Below the pieces are notes generated by a model that worked only from the letters and a program-made list of their open reading frames with translations, was not told the origin of the DNA and did no database searches. From assembly GCA_019113295.1 (NCBI GenBank), contig DXHR01000026.1:1-57637 (forward strand): 57,637 nt of DNA, given 5' to 3'. The stretch comes from Candidatus Salinicoccus stercoripullorum (lineage in GTDB: Bacteria; Bacillota; Bacilli; Staphylococcales; Salinicoccaceae). Both the position numbers and the translations under genes were made by a program. Numbering within the stretch: the first letter of the stretch is position 1; each line of letters opens with the position of its first letter. Shown piece after piece: positions 1 through 8,126 of the stretch.

Positions 1-622
1 CAATAAGCACAGGATTGTTCTTCGTCCTTCGGCTCAGGACTTCGATGACACGTGTGATTTCGCTTGAACGGCCGATGACCGGATCCAGCATGTCATCACG
101 GGCAATCTGTGTCAGGTCGCGGGCAAGCGAATCCAATGTCGGTGTGTTGTGGTCTTTCTTCATGTTATCCTTCTGCTGCAGCGCTTCAGGATTGCCGAGC
201 ATCTTGATCACCGCAGCTCGCGCTTTGGTTATATTCAGGTCAAGGTTGGATAATACTCTGGCGGCCACACCTTCACTTTCACGGATGAGGCCGAGGAGGA
301 GGTGTTCCGTGCCGACGAAATTATGGTGCAGTTTTCTCGCTTCATCCATTGAAAGCTCGATGACCTTCTTCGCCCTCGGTGTGTAATGGATGGAGGAGGA
401 GGATTCTGAACCTTCATTGATGAGGTTGAACACCTCTTCTTTGACTTTCTCCTCTGTAATATTGAATGATTCCAGCACTTTCGCTGCTATACCTTCATTT
501 TCCTTAACGAGACCGAGGAGCAGGTGCTCAGTACCGATATTCGAATGTTTGAGGTTGATTGCTTCTTCCTGCGCGTAAGCGAGCACTTTCTGTGCGCGTT
601 CTGTCAGTCTGCCAAATAGCAT
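1..622 (-). CDS. clpC: ClpC ATPase, N-terminal part (cut by window edge)
   Basis: HSP100/Clp AAA+ unfoldase that feeds substrates, including proteins arginine-phosphorylated by McsB, to ClpP. Translation from the ATG at 622 begins [20 protein letters not shown], the standard ClpC start. It runs through both Clp N-domain repeats (each with a 'GTEHLLLGL' type motif, about residues 1-145). It ends in [20 protein letters not shown], the entry of the first AAA domain, so both Walker A motifs lie outside the window. A ribosome site GGAGGG lies just upstream. Only 2 bases separate it from the mcsB stop, so it is the fourth gene of the ctsR operon. About 207 of the usual 800-820 residues are visible. 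Confidence 0.97.
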   Translation of the reverse strand, partial: MLFGRLTERAQKVLAYAQEEAINLKHSNIGTEHLLLGLVKENEGIAAKVLESFNITEEKVKEEVFNLINEGSESSSSIHYTPRAKKVIELSMDEARKLHHNFVGTEHLLLGLIRESEGVAARVLSNLDLNITKARAAVIKMLGNPEALQQKDNMKKDHNTPTLDSLARDLTQIARDDMLDPVIGRSSEITRVIEVLSRRTKNNPVLI

Positions 623-624
623 AT

Positions 625-1653
625 TCATTTCCCTCCTGATAATTCTCTTAAAAGCGTTGCACGTTCTTCATCGACCGCCTGCTCAAGAGATGTATAGTGT
701 TTGTGCTGTTCGTTCAGTCTCATTTTGAGAAAAGCAGGCTGGATCAGCTGGATCCATTTCTGGAACCTGAAACCGTCATGATCCAGAACTCCAAGATCAA
801 TGCCCAGCTTGACATCACTCAGACATTTCGCCGCTTCTTTAAGAGACATTTTATATGCATGCTTCAGCAGCCCGTAGGAACGGGATACCGAATCTTTCAC
901 TTCAAGAAGATGTTCGCTTTCAAGACGCGAGCGCATCTCAAGTTCCTCTTCGATGATCTGCGACTTCAGCTCGTCCAGGTTCTGGATGATCTCTTCCTCT
1001 GTCTGCCCCAGTGTAAGTTGATTCGACAGCTGGTATATATGACCGAGAGGGACAGACCCTTCTCCATATATACCTCTTAACGTAAAACCGAAACGGTTTA
1101 AATTGCCTGAAAGCCGTTCAATTTTCCTTCCCAATGTAAGAGCCGGAAGATGAAGCATGACGGATGCCCGCATGCCGGTACCGACGTTGGTCGGACAGGC
1201 GGTCAGGTAGCCGAAATGTTCATCGAACGCATAATCCACTACCTCTTCCAGGGATTCGTCTATCTCTTCAGCTTCTTTGTAGAGTTCCCGGATCGGCACA
1301 CCCGCGCCCATCGTCTGGATGCGTATGTGATCCTCTTCATTGATCATTATGGAAGCTGATTCATCTTCATTGATGAAACTGTGAAGACCCTGTCTCGTGA
1401 AGAGCGGACTGATCAGATGCTTTTCCACAAGCAGTGCTTTGTCTTCGAACTTCAGCATGTTCATCGACACTTTCTGATAATCATCAAAGGCCGTACTGAG
1501 TTTTTCCAGGACTGCATCCAGGGCATCATCATCCCTCGCCATATGCGGGAAAGGGATATGCCTGACATTCCTTGCCAGCCGTACCCGTGCTGACATCTCA
1601 ACAGGGAGCTCGGCAGATTTTTCTATCCAGGGGCTCACATTATTTTGTGCCAT
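625..1653 (-). CDS. mcsB: McsB protein-arginine kinase
   Basis: Phosphorylates arginines on misfolded proteins and on CtsR, marking them for ClpCP. At 342 residues it has the usual length and the phosphagen-kinase catalytic fold. The loop [14 protein letters not shown] carries the family's conserved cysteine, and the N-terminal [16 protein letters not shown] is the nucleotide-binding signature. I chose the ATG at 1653 (MAQNNVSPW) because AGGTGG precedes it and it gives the family N-terminus; the open frame extends 13 codons further upstream. It overlaps the end of mcsA by 14 bases, which implies translational coupling, as expected for the McsA activator and McsB pair. Confidence 0.96.
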   Translation of the reverse strand: MAQNNVSPWIEKSAELPVEMSARVRLARNVRHIPFPHMARDDDALDAVLEKLSTAFDDYQKVSMNMLKFEDKALLVEKHLISPLFTRQGLHSFINEDESASIMINEEDHIRIQTMGAGVPIRELYKEAEEIDESLEEVVDYAFDEHFGYLTACPTNVGTGMRASVMLHLPALTLGRKIERLSGNLNRFGFTLRGIYGEGSVPLGHIYQLSNQLTLGQTEEEIIQNLDELKSQIIEEELEMRSRLESEHLLEVKDSVSRSYGLLKHAYKMSLKEAAKCLSDVKLGIDLGVLDHDGFRFQKWIQLIQPAFLKMRLNEQHKHYTSLEQAVDEERATLLRELSGGK

Positions 1654-2161
1654 CCATTCCACCTGCCTTCTCGAGTTCCCTGATTTCGTCACGCACCACC
1701 GCCGCTTCTTCGAATTCCTGTGATTCTATGAGTTCTGCCAGCTTCTGTTTCAGCGTTTCGATCTGTTTTTTGACTTTTATCTGAGAGCGGGATTTTTTCG
1801 GCACTTTGCCGATATGCTCCGTCTGATGAGCCTGGACACGTGTAATTATTTCGGGGACCTGCCTGTCAAATGCTGTATAGCAGTCAGGGCAGCCGAACTT
1901 TCCATTCTTGACTATGGTATCGATGGTCGAACCGCATGTTTTACATTCCTTGCGTTTTCTCTGCTTCTGCTGCGCGGTCTGCTGTTGGGAGAGTGATTTG
2001 AGCAGCTGGTGGATGTTGAATGAATCATCCGGGTAGCTGAAGTCACTTTCAAACGAGGCATTTGCACACTGTTCGCACAAAAACTTCTCCGACTTGTCCA
2101 ATCCACTGCCTTTCGTAATGTGGATGGTCGCTTCGCGCACATTGCATGATTCGCACTTCAT
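1640..2161 (-). CDS. mcsA: McsA, activator of McsB
   Basis: Small zinc protein that binds and activates the McsB arginine kinase and takes part in CtsR control and metal-stress response. The 173 residues start MKCESC. Two zinc-knuckle pairs are visible (CESC with CEQC, then CKTC with CPDC), followed by a basic coiled stretch and a C-terminal UVR motif (LAELIESQEFEEAAVVRDEI) of the UvrB/UvrC-interaction type. The start at 2161 is chosen over a 5' extension of 11 codons because MKCESC is the family start and GAGGAG lies upstream. It begins 4 bases after the ctsR stop. Confidence 0.95.
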   Translation of the reverse strand: MKCESCNVREATIHITKGSGLDKSEKFLCEQCANASFESDFSYPDDSFNIHQLLKSLSQQQTAQQKQRKRKECKTCGSTIDTIVKNGKFGCPDCYTAFDRQVPEIITRVQAHQTEHIGKVPKKSRSQIKVKKQIETLKQKLAELIESQEFEEAAVVRDEIRELEKAGGMDGTK

Positions 2162-2165
2162 CCGC

Positions 2166-2633
2166 TCACTCCTCGCTGTATAGAATAACGTCAATCACTC
2201 TTCTCAGAATGCTTGCCCTCAATGTATCACGGTACGGGAGTTCCAGCATCAGTGTTTCCCGTTCCACTGCGGCATTTATGATTTTTGCCTCTTTGATGGT
2301 TATGACCTCATTTTCAAACATCGACTGGATGATACGGTTCGCATTCTGTTCCGACACACCATCACCGATGAGCTTCTTCAGATGGGCAAGATACTCAGTC
2401 TTTGAATGTGTCTCCACTTTGGTGATCCTTATATATCCGCCGCCGCCGCGTTTGCTTTCCACGGTATACCCGTGTTCATTTGTAAAACGGGTCTTGATGA
2501 CATAGTTAAGCTGGGAGGGGACACAATCAAATTTTTCTGCAATATGCGCCCGTTTTATCTCAACAACCTCACCGCCGGAATCATGGATCAGCTGCTTCAG
2601 ATATTGTTCGATGATGTCCGACATATTACGCAT
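2166..2633 (-). CDS. ctsR: CtsR, class III heat-shock repressor
   Basis: Winged-helix repressor of clp genes; it acts as an intrinsic thermosensor and is inactivated through McsA/McsB. At 155 residues it has family length. It contains the HTH segment IAEKFDCVPSQLNYVIKTRF and the glycine-rich wing KRGGGGYIRI, the thermosensing tetraglycine loop. The ribosome site GAGGTGAT overlaps the upstream region closely. It is first gene of the ctsR-mcsA-mcsB-clpC operon and is preceded by its own operator, so it is autoregulated. Confidence 0.97.
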   Translation of the reverse strand: MRNMSDIIEQYLKQLIHDSGGEVVEIKRAHIAEKFDCVPSQLNYVIKTRFTNEHGYTVESKRGGGGYIRITKVETHSKTEYLAHLKKLIGDGVSEQNANRIIQSMFENEVITIKEAKIINAAVERETLMLELPYRDTLRASILRRVIDVILYSEE

Positions 2634-2645
2634 TTCATCACCTCT

Positions 2646-2662
2646 TTTGACCTTCTTTGACT
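2646..2662 (-). promoter_or_regulatory. CtsR operator
   Basis: Read on the minus strand this is AGTCAAA-GAA-GGTCAAA. That is the tandem heptad with 3-base spacer recognised by CtsR (consensus RGTCAAA NNN RGTCAAA). It lies between the -10 of the ctsR promoter and the ribosome site, the usual place for repression. Confidence 0.93.
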
Positions 2663-2665
2663 ATG

Positions 2666-2694
2666 ATTATATAATCTCAATCAAAATAAGGCAA
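2666..2694 (-). promoter_or_regulatory. ctsR operon promoter (SigA type)
   Basis: On the minus strand TTGCCT (2694-2689) and TATAAT (2671-2666) are separated by 17 bases, with the CtsR box immediately downstream. The -10 is a perfect match and the -35 matches at 4 of 6 positions. Confidence 0.75.
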
Positions 2695-2717
2695 ATGGAA
2701 AGTTTTATAAATACCCC

Positions 2718-2746
2718 TTTATTTCTGTAAACGTTTGCATTATAAT
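2718..2746 (+). promoter_or_regulatory. nupC promoter with a CcpA (cre) site
   Basis: A TATAAT at 2741-2746 has a poor -35 (TTTATT, 2718-2723) at 17 bases. The spacer contains TGTAAACGTTTGCA (2726-2739), which fits the catabolite-responsive element (TGWAANCGNTNWCA) at all but one position. Binding there would block the promoter, suggesting carbon-catabolite repression of nucleoside uptake. The operator match is visible; the regulation is inferred. Confidence 0.6.
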
Positions 2747-2831
2747 AATTAAGGACTATTTTACAACCAGGCTGAAAATGTACATAATAGATTCATACAT
2801 ATTATAAATAAAAAATTATGAGGTGACCGTA

Positions 2832-4046
2832 TTGAGTATTCTACTGGGCATTATCGGTATTGCTTTCACGCTGTTTTTGGCATGGCTTGCCAGCAGCAAC
2901 CGTAAACTGGCCTTCAAAAACTGGAAGAACATCCTCGTTCTTCTCGCCATCCAGCTGATTTTTGCATTCCTTCTTCTTTCAACAGGTGTTGGACAGGCAG
3001 TCATCGGCGTATTGGCTGATGGATTTAACGTGCTGCTCGGTTTCGCAGCAGAAGGTGTCGCATTCGTAATGGGGGATCTGACAACACTTGAAGATGGCAC
3101 TCCTGCAGACGTGTTCTTCTTTAACGTCCTCTTACCCATCATCGTCATTTCCGCGCTGATCGGTATTTTGCAGTTCACGAAGATTCTCCCGCTCATCATC
3201 CGCGGAATGGGGCTGCTGCTGACCAAAGTGACCGGCATGGGTTACCTTGAGTCATACAACGGTGCGGCATCCATGGTTCTCGGACAGTCCGAAGTATTCA
3301 TTTCCCTGAAAAACCAAATGCCTAAACTGACCACACACAGACTGTACACACTTTCAGCACAGTCCATGGGGTCCGTTTCACTGTCCATCGTCGGCGCATA
3401 CATGACGATGCTTGACCCGCAGTATGTAGTTGCGGCAATCGTGCTCAACCTGTTCGGTGCGTATGTCATCGTACACGTAATCAACCCTTATGTACTGACA
3501 GAAGAGGAAGAGGCTGCCACCGACATCGGCGGCAGCCCGGATGACGGCAAATCCTTCTTCCAGATTCTCGGAGACTACATCATGGATGGCGCCAAAGTCG
3601 CGATGACCGTTGCCGCGATGCTGATTGGTTATATCGCATTGATTGCGATCCTGAACCAGGCATTCCTGCTCATTCCTGGTGTCAGCATCACATTCCAGGA
3701 TGTGCTCGGCTATATCTTCATGCCGATTGCATTCCTCATCGGCATCCCGTGGTCTGAAGCACAGCAGGCGGGTGCACTCATGGCAACGAAGCTCATCACC
3801 AATGAATTTGTAGCGATGCTCGACTATCAGACGATCGCCGATCAGTTCAGCGATAAGTCACAGGCAATGATTTCCGTATTCCTCGTTTCATTCGCCAACT
3901 TCTCAAGTATCGGTATCATTGCCGGTTCAGTCAAAGGACTGCATAACGAAAGCGGCGATAAAGTTGCAAAATTCGGTCTCAAACTCGTCTATGGTGCTTC
4001 ACTCGTGAGTCTGCTGACAGCAACAATCGTTGGCTTCTTCGCATAA
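2832..4046 (+). CDS. nupC: Concentrative nucleoside transporter NupC
   Basis: Inner-membrane CNT-family symporter that imports nucleosides with H+ or Na+. It has 404 residues, as expected, with three N-terminal hydrophobic segments, then a conserved core (GAASMVLGQSEVFISLK; SGS-type VSLSIVGAYMTMLDP) and a C-terminal gate domain ending in hydrophobic helices. I place the start at a TTG at 2832, five bases after AGGTGA; it gives MSILLGIIGIAFTL, the normal family start. A GTG nine bases upstream overlaps the ribosome site and is less likely. It is divergent from ctsR, the same arrangement as in S. aureus. It ends at a strong terminator. Confidence 0.93.
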   Translation: MSILLGIIGIAFTLFLAWLASSNRKLAFKNWKNILVLLAIQLIFAFLLLSTGVGQAVIGVLADGFNVLLGFAAEGVAFVMGDLTTLEDGTPADVFFFNVLLPIIVISALIGILQFTKILPLIIRGMGLLLTKVTGMGYLESYNGAASMVLGQSEVFISLKNQMPKLTTHRLYTLSAQSMGSVSLSIVGAYMTMLDPQYVVAAIVLNLFGAYVIVHVINPYVLTEEEEAATDIGGSPDDGKSFFQILGDYIMDGAKVAMTVAAMLIGYIALIAILNQAFLLIPGVSITFQDVLGYIFMPIAFLIGIPWSEAQQAGALMATKLITNEFVAMLDYQTIADQFSDKSQAMISVFLVSFANFSSIGIIAGSVKGLHNESGDKVAKFGLKLVYGASLVSLLTATIVGFFA

Positions 4047-4065
4047 TAAAATACCGTTTTACATC

Positions 4066-4093
4066 GGAGACCGGGCGGACCGGTCTCCTTTTT
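4066..4093 (+). terminator. Rho-independent terminator of nupC
   Basis: Stem GGAGACCGG / CCGGTCTCC with a 5-base loop, followed by TTTTT. It lies 20 bases after the nupC stop and marks one edge of the accessory block. Confidence 0.9.
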
Positions 4094-4185
4094 GTATTCT
4101 CAGACCACTGCAGCCCTCCAAAATAGCATTTGAAATTCAGAATGATAGAATTGAAGTCAATAATAGAAAGACGGAGAGATTCATT

Positions 4186-4995
4186 ATGAAAATCGGCATC
4201 ATTTCCGACCTGCACATCGATCGTGGGAAAGCAGGGATCAAAACATATGAAACACTGTTGTCAGAGGAAGTGAAATCCCGGCAACTGGACCTTCTGCTCA
4301 TCGCCGGGGATGTGTCCAGCCATTATACGACGACCGCGGAATTCCTTGAAAACATACGTAATATCACTGATACAAAAATCCTGTTCGTACCCGGCAACCA
4401 CGACTACTGGCTCGGCAGCGGGGATGATATGACGACGCAGGATGTTTATGAATTCTATAAGGCCATGCCGGGCAGTCTCCTGGAATCACCCTATACCATA
4501 AATGACGACTGGGCAATTGTCGGCCACAGCGGATGGTATGACTATACTTATGCAGATACGCGTTTTGGTGAAGAGAAGCTTGCCAGAGGGAAATTCTACG
4601 GCGGGACGTGGCAGGATAAACTGAGGGTGGACTGGGAAATGCACGACAGGGAATTATCCAGGGTCTTTGCCGATAAAGTCGATGAAGACATGAAAAAAAC
4701 GGGAGGAAGAAACATTATCCTGATGACTCACGTAGTCACACACAGGAGATATGCCGTCCCCATGCCCCACCGTCTTTTTGACTACTTCAATGCATTTATC
4801 GGCACTTCGGATTTTGACGCACTCTATAAAAAATATCCCATCAGATACAGCATCATGGGACATGTCCATTTCCGGCATCAATTCATACAGGATGATCTCA
4901 CCTATATATGTGCATGCCTCGGCTACCCGCGCGAATGGCGGACGGACGATATCAAAACGGAGATACAGAATACTCTGCAGGTGCTGGAAATATGA
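4186..4995 (+). CDS. Calcineurin-like metallophosphoesterase
   Basis: Predicted cytosolic two-metal phosphoesterase of unknown substrate, 269 residues. All metallophosphoesterase motifs are present in order: SDLHID near the N-terminus (D-x-H), IAGDVSSH (GD), VPGNHDYWL (GNHD), MTHVVTH, and the C-terminal GHVHFRH. The start at 4186 (MKIGIISDLHID) follows GGAGAG. The open frame reaches 52 codons further upstream but runs through the nupC terminator, so the longer start is rejected. It is a single gene with its own terminator, shared convergently with yerC. The family includes nucleotidases and phosphodiesterases; I cannot choose among them. Confidence 0.85.
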   Translation: MKIGIISDLHIDRGKAGIKTYETLLSEEVKSRQLDLLLIAGDVSSHYTTTAEFLENIRNITDTKILFVPGNHDYWLGSGDDMTTQDVYEFYKAMPGSLLESPYTINDDWAIVGHSGWYDYTYADTRFGEEKLARGKFYGGTWQDKLRVDWEMHDRELSRVFADKVDEDMKKTGGRNIILMTHVVTHRRYAVPMPHRLFDYFNAFIGTSDFDALYKKYPIRYSIMGHVHFRHQFIQDDLTYICACLGYPREWRTDDIKTEIQNTLQVLEI

Positions 4996-5004
4996 CTGTA
5001 CGAT

Positions 5005-5041
5005 AAAAACCGTATGCGGCACAAATCCGCATACGGTTTTT
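5005..5041. terminator. Bidirectional terminator between the phosphoesterase and yerC
   Basis: AAAAACCGTATGCGG and CCGCATACGGTTTTT form a 15-base perfect inverted repeat with a short loop, with A and T tracts on both sides. It serves the two convergent genes and overlaps the yerC stop codon. Confidence 0.92.
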
Positions 5042-5327
5042 ATTCCATCCGGTCTATGATTCTGTGATATCCGTCACTGCCGTAATCCAGACACCGCTTC
5101 ACCCGTGAGACTGTGGCGCTGGATGCGCCGGTTTCATCCTGTACTCTCTGATAAGTCTGTCCCTCTTTGATCCGTTTGGCCACCTGGAACCGCTGCTTCA
5201 GTGATACCAGTTCATTCGTGGTGCACAGATCATCGAAAAAATGATAGCAGTCATCGAGATTCTCAAGTTTCATGATCCCTTCGAACAGGTCATCAAGTTC
5301 TTTCCCTCTCAGTCTATCTATCTGCAT
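5040..5327 (-). CDS. yerC: TrpR-related regulator YerC (probable his regulator)
   Basis: DNA-binding protein of the YerC/YecD branch of the TrpR superfamily, 95 residues. The HTH (RVQDETGASSATVSRVKRCL) lies in the second half, and the helical N-terminal part is MQIDRLRGKELDDLFEGIMK. The start at 5327 is set by GGAGGGG seven bases upstream; a start ten codons earlier has no such site. It is divergent from hisZ, and the shared 160-base gap holds an inverted repeat. Members of this family have been proposed as histidine-responsive repressors (HisR) in Firmicutes, which the position here supports. The effector is inferred, not seen. Confidence 0.85.
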   Translation of the reverse strand: MQIDRLRGKELDDLFEGIMKLENLDDCYHFFDDLCTTNELVSLKQRFQVAKRIKEGQTYQRVQDETGASSATVSRVKRCLDYGSDGYHRIIDRME

Positions 5328-5364
5328 ATCGTTCCCCTCCAGTAATATGACCATCATAACAAAA

Positions 5365-5384
5365 CACTTTAGTTATTTAAAGTG
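5365..5384. promoter_or_regulatory. Candidate YerC/HisR operator
   Basis: CACTTTA and TAAAGTG arms are separated by 6 bases, a perfect 7-bp inverted repeat. It falls inside the likely yerC promoter (minus-strand TATGAT downstream of it) and upstream of the hisZ -35, so one dimer could control both directions. The assignment to YerC is inferred from position. Confidence 0.5.
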
Positions 5385-5407
5385 CTGAACTAATTATCTG
5401 AAATCTC

Positions 5408-5436
5408 TTGCAATGATCAGTTTTATTTGTTACTAT
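5408..5436 (+). promoter_or_regulatory. his operon promoter
   Basis: TTGCAA (5408-5413), 17-base spacer, TACTAT (5431-5436), about 50 bases before the hisZ start. It is a good SigA match. I saw no T-box or leader peptide rich in histidine codons between it and hisZ. Confidence 0.7.
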
Positions 5437-5487
5437 TCTATTTATTGATTATTCTTTATCACGCTAAAGCATTAAAGGAGATCGTCT

Positions 5488-6291
5488 ATGAAGAACGAAT
5501 TGATTATGAACCGTCTGGCACTTGCACAGGACTATACCCGTCTGCTTGATGATGAAGGGTATCAACTGATCGATATGAATATGGTGGAACCTTTCCAGAT
5601 TGATGACAAGCGGCATCATTCCTCCACGATCATCTTCGAAAAGAATGAACAGCTCTTCTCCATCCGCAGCGACTGGACGAGGTCTCTCTTGAACTATAAT
5701 GAAAACTACTACCTCAGCCATCGTTTTTTCGGATACTTCGGCCCGGTGGTCAGGGATTATAAGACATTCTATCAGGCGGGCGTGGAGCTCTACGGCCCGG
5801 CCGAGGCGGAAATACTGGGCAGCATCGACATGCATCTGTCATTCATCAAAGAGAGGTACGGTCTTGAGTTCAGTTCGATAGTCGTCAATGACGACAAGCT
5901 CCTCGATCTGTATATCGAAAAGTATGAACTTCCTCAGGACATCCGCAAACTTGTCTATGAGAAGAACTTGTCGGAGCTGCGGGACCGTCTTGGCAGCACG
6001 CATCCGCTGTCTACACTGATGACCGCGAAAGTCAGCGATCAGATAACACTTGTGAACAGTGAGTTCGGGGAGACGGATATCATGAAGTTCCTCAACCACC
6101 TTGATGAATATCTCAGAAAATACGACATGAAATTCATCCTCGATTTGTCATTCCGTTCTCCCCAGTCATACTACAACGGGTTTTATTTCCAAGTGTTCCT
6201 GGACCATGATTATCCGCTCCTGAGCGGCGGCGAATACAACAGCAGTGCGTTCGGCATTGCAGTGAATCTGTCCAACGGAGGTCTCCTATGA
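5488..6291 (+). CDS. hisZ: HisZ, ATP phosphoribosyltransferase regulatory subunit
   Basis: Catalytically inactive paralogue of histidyl-tRNA synthetase that pairs with short-form HisG to make active, histidine-regulated ATP phosphoribosyltransferase, the first step of histidine synthesis. It has 267 residues, like the short staphylococcal HisZ (many others are near 390). The class II synthetase-like core is visible (SIRSDWTRSLL, then the YGPAEAEI region), with no anticodon-binding domain. The ribosome site AAAGGAGAT fixes the start. It is the first gene of hisZGDCB(H)AFIE and overlaps hisG by 4 bases. Confidence 0.9.
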   Translation: MKNELIMNRLALAQDYTRLLDDEGYQLIDMNMVEPFQIDDKRHHSSTIIFEKNEQLFSIRSDWTRSLLNYNENYYLSHRFFGYFGPVVRDYKTFYQAGVELYGPAEAEILGSIDMHLSFIKERYGLEFSSIVVNDDKLLDLYIEKYELPQDIRKLVYEKNLSELRDRLGSTHPLSTLMTAKVSDQITLVNSEFGETDIMKFLNHLDEYLRKYDMKFILDLSFRSPQSYYNGFYFQVFLDHDYPLLSGGEYNSSAFGIAVNLSNGGLL

Positions 6292-6890
6292 TTACTGTTG
6301 CATTGACCAAAGGACGTCTTTTCAAAGACTTCATCAAATATATGGAAGAAAACGGACTGAATGATTACATCGGGGCGCTGACTGGTGAAACACGGTCCCT
6401 CTATACTGTAGTGGCCGGTGTAAAGTTCATCTTCGCCAAAGGCCCAGATGTTCCGACCTATGTGGAAAGCGGTGTGGCGGATCTCGGAATCGTCGGGTCG
6501 GATATCATCACTGAAGATGCATTCAACATCCTGAACGTTTCCCGGCTGCCGTTCGGCGACTGTCACTTCTCTGTCGCCGCCCTGCCGGGACAGGAGGTAT
6601 TCGGCACCATCGCGACCAAGTATACGAATGTCGCATTCGAACACTTCAAAAGCAGGAAAATGGACGTGTCGCTCGTGCATCTGAACGGTTCTGTCGAACT
6701 TGCCCCGCTTCTCGGGCTCTCCGACGCAATCGTCGACATCGTACAGACAGGGGGCACGCTCAGGGACAATGGACTGATCGAATATGAAAAGATCATGGAC
6801 ATACATGCCCGCCTCATCGCAAACAAACGCACATTCTATACTAAGGAAGACGATATATATGAATTTTTGAAAGAAATCGGGGTGGTCTGA
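6288..6890 (+). CDS. hisG: HisG, ATP phosphoribosyltransferase (short form)
   Basis: Condenses ATP with PRPP, the committed step of histidine synthesis. At 200 residues it is the short form that lacks the C-terminal regulatory domain and needs HisZ, which is encoded immediately upstream. It begins ITVALTKGRLF, shows the bilobal PBP-like core (VADLGIVGSDII) and ends with the PRPP loop region DIVQTGGTLRDNGL. Four-base ATGA-type overlaps with hisZ and a one-base overlap with hisD show tight coupling. Confidence 0.95.
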   Translation: MITVALTKGRLFKDFIKYMEENGLNDYIGALTGETRSLYTVVAGVKFIFAKGPDVPTYVESGVADLGIVGSDIITEDAFNILNVSRLPFGDCHFSVAALPGQEVFGTIATKYTNVAFEHFKSRKMDVSLVHLNGSVELAPLLGLSDAIVDIVQTGGTLRDNGLIEYEKIMDIHARLIANKRTFYTKEDDIYEFLKEIGVV

Positions 6891-8122
6891 TGGATGCATT
6901 GGAATTCAGGGAAGTATTTCGGGATAAGACAGAAGCGGCCGGATTCGAAGGCATGAGCGGGGTAATGCAAATCATAGAAGATGTAAGACGCAACAAAGAC
7001 GCGGCACTCCGATCATACACCGAAAAATTTGACGGGCACGCCGTCGACTCATTCAAAGTTCCCCCGGAAAAACTCAGGGCCAGCTTTGATGCACTGCCGC
7101 AGGAAAAAAGGGAGGCCCTTGAAAAGATCAGGGAACGCATCGAAGACTACCAGAGAATGATCAGATACGAGGACCGGGATGACGGTGAATTCAAATATGT
7201 ATATCATCCGCTTGAGAAAGTCGGCGTATATGTGCCGGGCGGAACGGCACTTTATCCTTCAAGCGTGCTCATGACAGTCGTTCCGGCAATGGTTGCCGGC
7301 GTCCATGAAATACATGTCATGACGCCGACATTCGAAGACAATAACATCACTTTCGCCGCCCTCCATATATGCGGGGTGGAACACGTCTATACCGCGGGCG
7401 GCGCCCAGGCCGTCGCGGCGCTTGCGTTCGGTACAGAATCCATACCCAAAGTGGACAAGATCGTAGGTCCCGGCAACTATTATGTCGCACTTGCCAAGCG
7501 CCTGCTTTTCGGAGAGGTGGGCATCGACATGATCGCCGGGCCGAGTGAAATCCTTATCTATGTAGATGAAGAGGTAAAGGTGGATGCAGTCGTCTATGAT
7601 ATTTTTGCACAATCGGAACATGACAGGAATGCACGCACATTCCTGCTCAGCGAAGATCAGGGAATCATCGACCGGATCGAAGACAGGATCAAAGATCTCA
7701 TCGACCTTCAGCCCCGTGCCGAAATCATAAAACAATCCATCGGCAACAACCATTACGCAGTTGTGGATTCCCGCCAATCCCTCCTCGCACTGGTGAACCA
7801 TATCGCTCCCGAACACGTTTCCGTGCAGCACAGGGATTCTGAAATGATCACCCGCAACATCAAGTATGCCGGCGCGGTATTTGAAGGATACTACTCTCCT
7901 GAAGCCATCGGAGACTATGCAGCCGGCCCGTCCCATGTGCTGCCGACAGACCGGACAGGACGTTTCAGCCACGGACTGAACGTCAATGATTTCCTGACAA
8001 GCCACGCGGTCATTTCACTTACCGAAAGGACTTTCGGCGACATCGCGGAATCAGCGATGACAGTCGCTGAACAGGAACAGCTGGATGCACATTACCAATC
8101 ATTGAAAATAAGAACGGAGTGA
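6890..8122 (+). CDS. hisD: HisD, histidinol dehydrogenase
   Basis: Zinc- and NAD-dependent four-electron oxidation of histidinol to histidine, the last two steps of the pathway. It has 410 residues, slightly shorter than the usual 425-435. Conserved stretches are present: GGAQAVAALAFGT, VGPGNYYVALAKR, IDMIAGPSEILI, the catalytic NHIAPEH (Glu-His pair) and the zinc-ligand region near the C-terminus. The start is the ATG inside TGATGG at the hisG stop. It appears fully functional. Confidence 0.95.
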   Translation: MDALEFREVFRDKTEAAGFEGMSGVMQIIEDVRRNKDAALRSYTEKFDGHAVDSFKVPPEKLRASFDALPQEKREALEKIRERIEDYQRMIRYEDRDDGEFKYVYHPLEKVGVYVPGGTALYPSSVLMTVVPAMVAGVHEIHVMTPTFEDNNITFAALHICGVEHVYTAGGAQAVAALAFGTESIPKVDKIVGPGNYYVALAKRLLFGEVGIDMIAGPSEILIYVDEEVKVDAVVYDIFAQSEHDRNARTFLLSEDQGIIDRIEDRIKDLIDLQPRAEIIKQSIGNNHYAVVDSRQSLLALVNHIAPEHVSVQHRDSEMITRNIKYAGAVFEGYYSPEAIGDYAAGPSHVLPTDRTGRFSHGLNVNDFLTSHAVISLTERTFGDIAESAMTVAEQEQLDAHYQSLKIRTE

Positions 8123-8126
8123 TCAG

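Noticed and set aside
15-386. 123-codon plus-strand frame at the left edge
   Set aside because: Antisense to clpC, whose minus-strand translation is unmistakable.
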